59,798 bases of DNA from CAZLMG01 sp964560765 (GTDB taxonomy: Bacteria; Bdellovibrionota_B; Oligoflexia; Oligoflexales; CAZLMG01): contig CAZLMG010000024.1 of assembly GCA_964560765.1 (NCBI GenBank), positions 1 to 59,798 of the forward strand, read 5' to 3'. Both the position numbers and the translations under genes were made by a program. This document shows positions 52,867 through 59,798 of the stretch, piece after piece. The notes beneath the pieces were generated by a model. That model had not been told where the DNA came from. It saw nothing but the letters and a program-made list of their open reading frames with translations, and did not search any database. The stretch's first letter is position 1; every line of letters starts with the position of its first letter.

Positions 52867-54963
52867 ATGGCGTGGGAATTAAAAGTAAATCTTCCAGGGC
52901 AGCCCGAGCAGATTGTGGCGATCGATCGCAATCGAATGCTTATCGGTACTTTGCTGTCAAATCATGTGGTTGTGCGCGCTCCAGATGTTGAGCCCATTCA
53001 TGCCATGCTGGAAGAGCAGGACGCGGGCGGTTGGAGCATCATTGACCTTGGTTCTGCGGCGGGCGTCCGCGTCAATGGACAACGCGTGGATGTCGAGACC
53101 GCTATTCGATTTGGTGACGTGATTGAAGTCGCTGACGCGCAAATCTCCCTGCGTGAAGCGGTTGATGTGCTACCCATCGCTGCCGGTATGCCTCCCCCTC
53201 CCCCTGAAGACATCGCTACTGCGGTAGCTGATTCGGTGGGCGCGCCTCGGACCGCGCCATCGCCCCAGGAGACCCAACGAGGGACGATTCCATCAGACAG
53301 CGAGCGCCGCATTGAGCGCAAAGACATTCTTTTTTCGCCGCGTAAAGCCAAGCCAAGCGGCGACGTACTTGAGTGTGTTGCCTATTGGGGTGATACGGTT
53401 CTAGACGTGGACTTGTTTCACCCGACGTTCAAAGGCTTCGAGACAGTCACCATAGGTGATACAAGTAAGGCGCACTTCATCGCAGCCGGCGAAGAGGATA
53501 TTCCTCGGCATGTCTTCGCGGAGATTCGCCAGGACGGTTTCAAGATCAATCTGCTCAAGGGCATGGAAGGGCGGTTTCGCAAAGGTGGATCGGTCGAGGA
53601 AAATGTAACCTCAGGCACGCACCGCCTTGGACAGCGGGACATTGCGCATATCAAGTACGGTCCAATTCGTTACTTCTTGTTGTTCGTTCGTCCGCCCGAG
53701 TTGAACTTGCCGCGAGGCGGCCCGAAGGATCCGTTTGTCCTGGCCCTGGGAACTGTGGCCGCAATCTTGTATTTGGCTTTGGTGCCGTTGGTATGGTTCA
53801 GCACCCCGGCTCCAGAGGAGCGGGAATTGAGTGAAGATGAAATTGCCATCGTCAATATCCCTGAAAAAGAAAAGCCACAGCCTAAGCCGGTGGTTGAGAA
53901 GCCTAAGATTGAGATCGCAGATGTGAAGCAAGAGCCGGTGAAGCCACCGCCGCCAAAACCTGAACCGCCGAAGCCGCAGCCGGTGAAACCTGTTAAGCAG
54001 GAGATTGAAAAGCCGAAGCCGGTGCCGTCGCCGAAGCCGAATCCGCAGGTGGCGCAGACAAAGTCGTTAACGCCAGAAGCACCAGCGCAGCCGAAGCCGC
54101 CACAGCCCAAGCAAGACCCCTTGGATAACCTTGGCAAAGCAGGCCAGGGCATGCCATCGGCGAGTAAGAAGCCGGATTTCGTAGCTGCCGGTCCAAAGAC
54201 CGGTGGTCCGATTGGTCCAGCAGGCGGTGAGAAGGGCGGTGGTAACACAGCTGCTGGTGGCGCACGAAAAGGTAATCAAAAAGCCAGCGTAAAGGGTGTT
54301 GAGGATGTGAATAATAACAAAGCCTCGGGCATGAACCTGGATAAGTTGGGGTTTGCTTCGGGTAAAGTTCTACAAAAGGTTGGACCCGGCGCGATTGCGA
54401 CGGACTTTCAGTCTTCGGCAGGCGGCGCAGGTGGCGGCATGGGTTCGGCCAGCAAAACCTATGGCATCAGCGGCAGCGGCAACAAGAAATCACTCGGTTT
54501 GAGTGGAACCGACGGTGCCGTTAACAACTTTGGTAGTGGAACGGGAGGATATCTCTCGGGCCTCGGTGGTCAAGGTGGTCTCGGTGGTGCTGGCTTGGGC
54601 CGCGGCGATGGTCAAGGTGGACGGGGCCGAGCAAATGTTTACGTTCCTCCGCAAGATCCGGTGGTTGCTGGTGGCTTGACCCAACAGGAAGTCGCCGATG
54701 TCATTCGCGCCAACCTGAACCAAATTCGGCATTGTTACGAGCAACTATTGGCTCGATCGCCGAATTCGGCCGGGAAGATCATGGCGCAGTTTGTGATCGG
54801 TCTGAACGGGATGGTGGCCGATGCCAGCATCAAGTCATCGGAGATTGGCGATCAGATCATGCAAGGTTGTGTCGTTGGTAAGATTCGTCGTTGGAAGTTT
54901 CCGCAGCCCCGCGGTGGATCGTCAGTAACCGTGACTTATCCGTTTGTTTTCAACCCGCTTTAG
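52867..54963 (+). CDS. FHA-domain protein with TonB-like AgmX/PglI C-terminal domain
   Basis: 698 residues. Residues 5-90 form an FHA domain (MLIGTLLSNHVVVRAPDVEPIHAML; DLGSAAGVRVNG). Residues 160-280 resemble the AgmX/GltJ N-terminal domain (YWGDTVLDVDLFHPTFKGFETVTIG). A membrane helix lies near 288-310 (FVLALGTVAAILYLALVPLVWF), a Pro/Lys-rich stalk at 320-425, a Gly/Ser-rich region to 600, then the AgmX/PglI domain (NQIRHCYEQLLARSPNSAGKIMAQFVI ... TVTYPFVF). This spans cytosol, inner membrane and periplasm, like GltG/GltJ-type proteins, and is the likely contact between motor and outer parts. Start ATG 52867. Confidence 0.88.
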   Translation: MAWELKVNLPGQPEQIVAIDRNRMLIGTLLSNHVVVRAPDVEPIHAMLEEQDAGGWSIIDLGSAAGVRVNGQRVDVETAIRFGDVIEVADAQISLREAVDVLPIAAGMPPPPPEDIATAVADSVGAPRTAPSPQETQRGTIPSDSERRIERKDILFSPRKAKPSGDVLECVAYWGDTVLDVDLFHPTFKGFETVTIGDTSKAHFIAAGEEDIPRHVFAEIRQDGFKINLLKGMEGRFRKGGSVEENVTSGTHRLGQRDIAHIKYGPIRYFLLFVRPPELNLPRGGPKDPFVLALGTVAAILYLALVPLVWFSTPAPEERELSEDEIAIVNIPEKEKPQPKPVVEKPKIEIADVKQEPVKPPPPKPEPPKPQPVKPVKQEIEKPKPVPSPKPNPQVAQTKSLTPEAPAQPKPPQPKQDPLDNLGKAGQGMPSASKKPDFVAAGPKTGGPIGPAGGEKGGGNTAAGGARKGNQKASVKGVEDVNNNKASGMNLDKLGFASGKVLQKVGPGAIATDFQSSAGGAGGGMGSASKTYGISGSGNKKSLGLSGTDGAVNNFGSGTGGYLSGLGGQGGLGGAGLGRGDGQGGRGRANVYVPPQDPVVAGGLTQQEVADVIRANLNQIRHCYEQLLARSPNSAGKIMAQFVIGLNGMVADASIKSSEIGDQIMQGCVVGKIRRWKFPQPRGGSSVTVTYPFVFNPL

Positions 54964-55009
54964 TATATAGAGGGGCGGCTAAAAACTGACGGCGGGGAGA
55001 CGGCGGACA

Positions 55010-55774
55010 ATGACAGACAGGCCATTTTTTCTCTTATGTAACGATGACGGTGTACACGCGCCGGGAATCAATATCATGGCGGAGGCGTTGCGACCGATCG
55101 GCCGCGTGATGATCGTCGCCCCGCACTTGGAGCGCTCCGCGTCTAGTAATGCCATTAGCATTTCCATGCCCATCCTGGTTGAGAAGCTCGGTGAAGATAT
55201 CTACGCCGTTCAGGGCACTCCCGCCGACTGCATGATGCTCGCCGTGCGCGAACTCGTCGATAGACCTCCAACTTGGGTTTTGAGCGGCATTAACCGGGGC
55301 GGAAATTTAGGGACTGATACTATTTATTCCGGCACGGTTGGTGCCGCAGTAGAGGGTAGCTTGATCGGAGTTCCTTCGATGGCCATCTCTGTTGAGGGCG
55401 AAGAGCCACTGCAATACGCCAGCGCCGCAAAGGTTGTGCGGCAACTGGTGCAGGACGAGAATATCCGCTATGCCGCAAGTCAAGGTGTCCTCAACGTCAA
55501 TGTCCCTAACGTTCCCTATGAGCAATTGCGCGGATTTGCCGTGAGCTCACTTGGTCGCCGTATTTATCATGGATTTGTCGCCCAGCGTCTTGATCCGCGC
55601 GGACGTCCTTACTACTGGATGGGAAAGGGCGCGCTCGGACATCAACCCATCGAGGGGTCTGATTGCGTCGCGATTACCGATCGCATGGTGACGCTGACGA
55701 TGCTTAAACCTGACCTTTATGATGCCGAGGCAACCAATAGGTTGCGCGAAGTTGTCCCCGCTCTCGCGGACTGA
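55010..55774 (+). CDS. surE: 5'-nucleotidase SurE
   Basis: 254 residues. Metal-dependent nucleoside monophosphate phosphatase, cytosolic. The N-terminal NDDGVHAPGI (metal ligands Asp-Asp) and VAPHLERSASSNAIS with the conserved Ser/Asn, plus GINRGGNLGTDTIYSGTVGAAVEG, match the family throughout. GGGGAG precedes the ATG at 55010. It starts 46 bp after the Agl/Glt-like operon and could be read through from it. In many bacteria surE neighbours a LysM/M23 gene (nlpD), as it does here. Confidence 0.95.
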   Translation: MTDRPFFLLCNDDGVHAPGINIMAEALRPIGRVMIVAPHLERSASSNAISISMPILVEKLGEDIYAVQGTPADCMMLAVRELVDRPPTWVLSGINRGGNLGTDTIYSGTVGAAVEGSLIGVPSMAISVEGEEPLQYASAAKVVRQLVQDENIRYAASQGVLNVNVPNVPYEQLRGFAVSSLGRRIYHGFVAQRLDPRGRPYYWMGKGALGHQPIEGSDCVAITDRMVTLTMLKPDLYDAEATNRLREVVPALAD

Positions 55775-55820
55775 CTGTCTAGGGAATCGTTGAGTTTTTT
55801 GTGCATGGAGCTTGCCAAGG

Positions 55821-56537
55821 ATGGGCCGAGCGATCCTGCTACTTGCTGCCTTCCTCTTTTTCTCCGGTTGCACCACAGCCGGGAAAAACTACGTCTATTA
55901 CAAGGTCAGGGTTAAGTCTGGAGATACGCTGGGTGCTATCGCCGATCGATTTGATGCCGATTGGCAGCAGATCGCCAAAGACAATCGGCTTGCCGATCCT
56001 GATGCTTTGAGCGTCGGCGAATACCTCATCGTGAGGCCCGGCCCACGGTATTCCAATCCCGGTGCCATCAATGCAGGTGACTCTGAGCGTCGCGGACTGC
56101 TCTTTGGTGGCGCGAATCGCCAGGCCTTATCGGGTTCGTTGCGTTGGCCTGCGAAGGGAAGTCTCTCTTCGCTATTTGGCAAGCGGGGAGGACGGCCGCA
56201 CGAAGGCATCGACATTCGTGCCAATCGCGGGAGCCCCATCTATGCGGCCGCAGATGGTAAGGTTACTTACACAGGCTGGCGCAGCGGCTATGGTAGGACC
56301 GTGATTGTCACGCATGCGAACGGCGAGTTTTCCACTCTGTATGCGCATTGTCATGAAATCAAGACCCGGCGCGGCGCAGTGGTGAAGGCGGGTGAGCAAA
56401 TCGCAACGATAGGTCGATCCGGAAATGCCACCGGTAATCATCTGCACTTTGAAGTGCGCGACCGCAACAATCGCGCTGTAGATCCCATGTTGCGGTTGCG
56501 TCGAGGCGAGCAGCTTCTATCGCGTGCGGACGATTGA
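55821..56537 (+). CDS. LysM and M23 peptidase lipoprotein (NlpD-like)
   Basis: 238 residues. Signal peptide with lipobox FSGC, a LysM domain (VKSGDTLGAIADRFDADWQQIAKDN...LIVRP) at 33-75, and a C-terminal LytM/M23 domain with GRPHEGIDI and HLHFEVRD, both zinc-ligand motifs intact, so it may be catalytic, unlike E. coli NlpD. It would bind and cut, or help others cut, peptidoglycan at the outer membrane. ATG 55821 is chosen; TTG 55812 is also in frame. Next to surE, a known neighbour arrangement. Confidence 0.9.
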   Translation: MGRAILLLAAFLFFSGCTTAGKNYVYYKVRVKSGDTLGAIADRFDADWQQIAKDNRLADPDALSVGEYLIVRPGPRYSNPGAINAGDSERRGLLFGGANRQALSGSLRWPAKGSLSSLFGKRGGRPHEGIDIRANRGSPIYAAADGKVTYTGWRSGYGRTVIVTHANGEFSTLYAHCHEIKTRRGAVVKAGEQIATIGRSGNATGNHLHFEVRDRNNRAVDPMLRLRRGEQLLSRADD

Positions 56538-56565
56538 TCGACCTCACTTAGACACGTAGTGTTAC

Positions 56566-57414
56566 CTAGACTTTTGTCGATACTCCTAGTGTGATGGGCT
56601 GCAGCGCAGTGGTAGCTTTGGCATCTCCACTTGCGACATTTTGTGCATGCTGATTGTGTGCCTTGACGATAAGAGCTGCAGCCCATGTCTGAGCTGCGAG
56701 AATCCGATGTAACTCTCGTGCAACCGTCGCGTGATTGAAGGATTGTTCGCGGAAGACGCGTAATTTCTCCTCGGAGAAGCTGCTCTCCTCGGCATTTTGC
56801 AGGCGATACTGAGACAAACTATTATTGTGGGCTTCGCGGCGGATGCGCGAGTTCTCTTTCATGCCCGTGACTTGTTCTTCCAACGCGGCACGGCTGATCT
56901 TGGCCATGTCGAGCCGCCGCTGGTCGGCGATATTGTGACCTTGCTCGGTAAAGTAATCGGCGACATCCTTGGCTTCAATGCGCGCGTTCTTCAGCAGTTG
57001 GATTTGTCTCCAGTGCTTGGCAAAGATGGTGTTAAAGACAAAACTTTGCAGAGCCTCAGCATGCTCAATAACTTTTATGCGGGCAAACTTATTGCCATCA
57101 TACAGTTCTAGTTGTTCGCGCGCATTCAATCGTTTCTGGATATCGACTTCCACAGCATTGCGCCAGACCCGACGAAAATACTCATCCATTCCTGGGCCGA
57201 TATGGTGAAAGAGCGTAGGGTCGCGACCCATATTTTGTTCGAGACCGGGTGCTTGGTGAATCGGACTTGGAAGTGCGGGGAATCGCTCAAGCATCGGACG
57301 GAGCAGCTTCACTTGGCCGTTGAGCAGTGGGTTGCCGCGGTCGATGGACTGGAAGTCATTGGCTTCGCGGACAGTAAACTCTTTGATAGCCACAGGACGA
57401 ATACTCACGGTCAC
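56566..57414 (-). CDS. Helical protein of unknown function
   Basis: 282 residues, no signal peptide. Rich in Arg, Glu and Gln, with long helices (NAREQLELYDGNKFARIKVIEHAEALQ; SSFSEEKLRVFREQSFNHATVARELHRIL) that may form coiled coils. I do not recognise it. The proposed start is GTG 57414 with GGCGGA upstream, so the exact N-terminus is unsure. It lies downstream of the TIGR02147-type gene on the same strand, 143 bp away. Confidence 0.6.
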   Translation of the reverse strand: MTVSIRPVAIKEFTVREANDFQSIDRGNPLLNGQVKLLRPMLERFPALPSPIHQAPGLEQNMGRDPTLFHHIGPGMDEYFRRVWRNAVEVDIQKRLNAREQLELYDGNKFARIKVIEHAEALQSFVFNTIFAKHWRQIQLLKNARIEAKDVADYFTEQGHNIADQRRLDMAKISRAALEEQVTGMKENSRIRREAHNNSLSQYRLQNAEESSFSEEKLRVFREQSFNHATVARELHRILAAQTWAAALIVKAHNQHAQNVASGDAKATTALQPITLGVSTKV

Positions 57415-57557
57415 TCCGCCAGATTGCGTCCTGCAGGTGAAGTAGTCGTCCTTGATGACAAAAGATGCGATCGGCTCTGGCTGAGAGCGGCTTGAGATGA
57501 AAGTTGGGGTGGCTTTATATGGTTGATATTACTTGATAAATATGGCAGCGATGGTTG

Positions 57558-58379
57558 CTAATTCTGGGGATCGATCGGGTCGCTGTTCATGGCCGGCACC
57601 GTGCTGGCCCGGTAGAGCCCCACGTTCAAAACGTAGATTTCGTCACCTGGATTGGCCGCAAACTCTCGATCAAACTCATGACAAAACGTCTGCAGACGAG
57701 CAAAAGCTTCGGGCAGCCGCCGCCGGTCGACGGCCAGGACCAGCGTATCAAATCGTCGCTCGCCAATGGGTTGCTGCGAGAGTGCGCGTTCGGCACGATG
57801 TAGGCTCTGCCGATGCAGCGACCGGATGAACGTATTGGGGATGCTTGACTCGCAGGTGAGCGTCTCATTGCTAACGCTTACGGCACCACCCTTTTGCTGG
57901 GTCATGAGTCCAATTCGAATCAGACGCTGTACACCGTCACGCACGGTGTGCGCACTCATGCCGAGTCGATCGGCCATCCACTGCAGGCAATTTTGAAAGC
58001 CACGCAATTTTGGCAATTCGGCGAGGCAAAGGAAGTCCAGGTTGCTGATGACTTTGAACTTTTCAAGATCAAGAGCTGATGGTTGCGCATGGCCGCGCAG
58101 CGCATCCTGCCACTTTTTTCTTTCGCAAGTGGTCTTGGCATTTTCTAGTTCGACAACACTGCGAAAATTTTGTTTTGTAGAGGCCGCTGCGGGAAGACGC
58201 TCTGCGAGCTCTAGGCCGCGCTTGCGAGAAATGCGATGCCGGCCATTGATCACTTCACTCAGAAATGATGGCGATACGGCAAGATCGCGGGCAAATGCTC
58301 GCAACGAGTAGTGAGGATTCCTTCCCGTCAAATTCGCAAGAGTCTCACGCAGAATGTCCTGACTGCTGGGCGTGCGCAT
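57558..58379 (-). CDS. TIGR02147-family regulator
   Basis: 273 residues from ATG 58379. The N-terminus carries a helix-turn-helix: YSLRAFARDLAVSPSFLSEVINGRHRISRKRGLELAERL. A second winged segment follows (WMADRLGMSAHTVRDGVQRLIRIGLM), then a C-terminal domain containing FDTLVLAVDRRRLPEAFARLQTFCHEFDREFA. This is the plan of the TIGR02147 (DUF4423) family, abundant in Bdellovibrio and Fibrobacter. Its start follows the stop of the upstream secreted-protein gene within 5 bp (TGACGCCATG), so the two are coupled; in related genomes this pairing is common. Longer in-frame starts overlap that gene. Confidence 0.85.
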   Translation of the reverse strand: MRTPSSQDILRETLANLTGRNPHYSLRAFARDLAVSPSFLSEVINGRHRISRKRGLELAERLPAAASTKQNFRSVVELENAKTTCERKKWQDALRGHAQPSALDLEKFKVISNLDFLCLAELPKLRGFQNCLQWMADRLGMSAHTVRDGVQRLIRIGLMTQQKGGAVSVSNETLTCESSIPNTFIRSLHRQSLHRAERALSQQPIGERRFDTLVLAVDRRRLPEAFARLQTFCHEFDREFAANPGDEIYVLNVGLYRASTVPAMNSDPIDPQN

Positions 58380-58383
58380 GGCG

Positions 58384-59418
58384 TCAGCGCTCGACGCATA
58401 GGACATAAGGACCGGGTTTGTCGGCGCAGCGCAGCACGATCTCGGTCGTAAGGCTAGAATCGTCACTGACGCTCAACACTTTTAACTGGTTGCGACCAGC
58501 ACCCGGGCATTCGGTACTGTGCTCGGGCGCGTATTCGCTGGTGAATACTTCGACTGGATGACCTTGTGCATTCGCGAACAGAAAGTTACCAAGCGGCGAT
58601 GCGAGTACTGTTGGCGCGATGCGCAAAAATTCTCGCGCTGAAGGAGCGCGGAACTTCCCCGCCAGCTTTTGACAGTCCCAGGGCAGCTCATTACCTTTTT
58701 CAAAGAGGCTCCACAACGAGTCATTCTGCTCGTCGTACCAGGTAACGCTCTTAAATCCTGCGCGCAAAAACGTTTCCATAAAAGTCTCGGTGCTGTCCGT
58801 TTCTGGTCGTCGCGATGACAGGTAGGCGGTGATATAGCGCGTGTTGAGCGAGTTAACCTGGCCGAGTTCGATTGCCCAAGCATATACGGCTTCGTGGATC
58901 GCCAACATGGCCCGGTTCATAAGGTCGAGTTGATGGAACAGGGATTCGTCAACAACAAACCGCGGCTCTTCGATAAAGCGCGGCAGTCGCTGTATGGCAA
59001 TCTGTTTGATTTTACAGTTGTACGGCAGAGCGATGTGCCCAGAGTCGGGAACGTCAACCAATTCAATCTCGTCCAAGAACTCAGTCCGTTGCGAGTACTC
59101 ATGGAGGTAACTGGCAAGCATGCCCGCGAGTTGCTCATTGTGGCGACGCATGCGCGACAAGACCACCTCTAAATATTCGTGGTAGCTGTCGCCGATGACC
59201 GGTGGGTTTCCAAAATCGGGGGCCATGTTCTTCAGGATGTGGCTGGCCTCGAAGTAGTCCAGCATGACGACTGATTTCAGCTCCGTTTGTTGCTCGTTGG
59301 TGTAGCAGACGACCGCATCGCCGCCATTGCCCACGTGGATGCCAGCGATCGCGTCGGTCGGAAGTAAGTTTAGGGTAACGAGCAAGGCAATGCAGAAGTA
59401 TCTAGTGACCCAGTTCAT
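58384..59418 (-). CDS. Secreted GGDxVxC-type protein, partner of the TIGR02147 gene
   Basis: 344 residues. A signal peptide (YFCIALLVTLNLLPTDAIAG) is followed by HVGNGGDAVVC and LDYFEA, the opening seen in a Bdellovibrio-like secreted family. A later helix contains AIHEAVYAWAIELGQVNSLNTRYI, another conserved block of that family. Six cysteines suggest disulfides. Function unknown, probably periplasmic or exported. ATG 59418 is preferred (GGGGGATGG about 9 bp upstream). The TIGR02147-type regulator follows directly. Confidence 0.75.
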   Translation of the reverse strand: MNWVTRYFCIALLVTLNLLPTDAIAGIHVGNGGDAVVCYTNEQQTELKSVVMLDYFEASHILKNMAPDFGNPPVIGDSYHEYLEVVLSRMRRHNEQLAGMLASYLHEYSQRTEFLDEIELVDVPDSGHIALPYNCKIKQIAIQRLPRFIEEPRFVVDESLFHQLDLMNRAMLAIHEAVYAWAIELGQVNSLNTRYITAYLSSRRPETDSTETFMETFLRAGFKSVTWYDEQNDSLWSLFEKGNELPWDCQKLAGKFRAPSAREFLRIAPTVLASPLGNFLFANAQGHPVEVFTSEYAPEHSTECPGAGRNQLKVLSVSDDSSLTTEIVLRCADKPGPYVLCVER

Positions 59419-59639
59419 GCGATCCATCCCCCAGTCATCCGTTATGTGCCCGCGATCTCTACCAGAGCACGCCGATACCGCCAAGTGTCGATCGAACAGG
59501 TGTTCGACCTTTTTGGGGGGAGTGTTCGATATAAGGGCCGTTTCTGGCGCGTGAATTCAGCATTTCCCCAATGAGAATCGCCATTTCTCTGGACGGCAGC
59601 AGCCTCATTTGTTACATCCCAAAGATCGCATTCATGCAC

Positions 59640-59712
59640 GGGCCCATAGCTCAGTGGTTAGAGCGGCCGGCTCATAACCGGCGGGTCGCAGGTTCAAGTC
59701 CTGCTGGGCCCA
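59640..59712 (+). tRNA. tRNA with anticodon CAT (Ile2 or Met)
   Basis: 73 nt: acceptor GGGCCCA/TGGGCCC, D arm GCTCAGTGGTTAGAGC, anticodon arm GCCGG-CTCATAA-CCGGC, T arm GCAGGTTCAAGTCCTGC. CCA is not encoded. The body resembles bacterial tRNA-Ile2 (AGTGGTTAGAGC, GGTTCAAGTCC), whose CAU is modified to lysidine, more than elongator tRNA-Met. Not an initiator, because the anticodon stem lacks the three G-C pairs in the initiator pattern. Confidence 0.93.
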
Positions 59713-59798
59713 CTCTCAATTCTCCAATGATTCCGCATAGCATCACTTGTCATACGCGTGATACACGGGGCAAAATCGTGCAACCGGCGGGCGTCGTG

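Noticed and set aside
53670..54248. 192-codon Gly/Phe-rich minus-strand frame
   Set aside because: It mirrors the Pro/Lys-rich and Gly-rich codons of the FHA/AgmX-type gene, so its composition is an artefact of the opposite strand.
1..59798. CRISPR array, insertion sequence or prophage
   Set aside because: No regularly spaced direct repeats, transposase, integrase or phage structural motifs were seen on either strand.

Overview
The window looks like a chromosomal segment of a flagellated, Gram-negative, diderm bacterium of the Bdellovibrionota/Oligoflexia type, with a myxobacteria-like flavour. This is inferred from gene content, not from a phylogeny. The pointers are many lipoproteins and secreted proteins of unknown function, a TIGR02147-type regulator beside a secreted GGDxVxC-type protein (a pairing familiar from Bdellovibrio), an outer-membrane barrel of the OMP_myx_plus kind, and an AglRQS/Glt-like envelope motor operon. 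Most of the DNA is coding on alternating strands in short operons. I saw no insertion sequence, prophage, CRISPR array or rRNA.

Layout. 1-2.1 kb (-): gmhA-like, HIT and manA sugar-phosphate operon. 2.3-4.3 kb (+): small CxxC protein, class I amidotransferase, flagellin with a sigma28-like promoter and a 3' hairpin. 4.5-8.6 kb (+): arginase, tgt, a secreted protein with a PD-(D/E)XK-like motif, a lipoprotein. 8.6-11.6 kb: secreted barrel-like protein, two minor-pilin-like proteins, tRNA-Val. 11.6-17.3 kb (-): complete oligopeptide ABC transporter in the order D-F-A-B-C. 17.4-20.3 kb: small acidic protein, bidirectional terminator, HU, SurA-N-like protein, GNAT acetyltransferase, GT9 heptosyltransferase. 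20.3-26.2 kb (-): methylmalonate-semialdehyde dehydrogenase, URC1, URC4, uracil phosphoribosyltransferase and acyl-CoA dehydrogenase, a probable uracil-catabolism (URC) operon. 26.3-28.2 kb (+): Cys-rich lipoprotein, monothiol glutaredoxin, PLP trans-sulfuration enzyme. 28.2-29.9 kb: divergent pair of a di-haem/porin-like protein and a tetra-haem cytochrome. 30-37.6 kb: two secreted unknowns, a YD-repeat lipoprotein, dihydroorotase, DnaQ/UvrC-like exonuclease. 37.6-40 kb (-): 2-Cys peroxiredoxin and PruA. 40.1-44.2 kb: HAMP-only membrane protein coupled to a J-domain protein, small secreted protein, possible SufBD-like protein, HATPase regulator. 44.5-55 kb (+): eight-gene Agl/Glt-like operon. 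55-59.8 kb: surE, LysM/M23 lipoprotein, helical unknown, TIGR02147 regulator, secreted GGDxVxC protein, tRNA with a CAT anticodon.

Functional reading. The largest coherent module is the 44.5-55 kb operon: a TolQ/ExbB-like stator, two TolR/ExbD-like proteins, an outer-membrane barrel, two periplasmic TPR proteins, a TPR lipoprotein and an inner-membrane FHA/Pro-rich/AgmX-PglI C-domain protein. Together they look like a proton-motive-force-driven trans-envelope machine related to the Myxococcus gliding/sporulation complexes. The second is the URC-type uracil catabolism operon, which includes an enzyme able to take the C3 product on to acetyl-CoA. Arginase and PruA, at separate loci, point to use of arginine, ornithine and proline.

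Limits: all family assignments come from reading motifs. No database search or structure prediction was run, so functions of proteins labelled unknown or '-like' are tentative.
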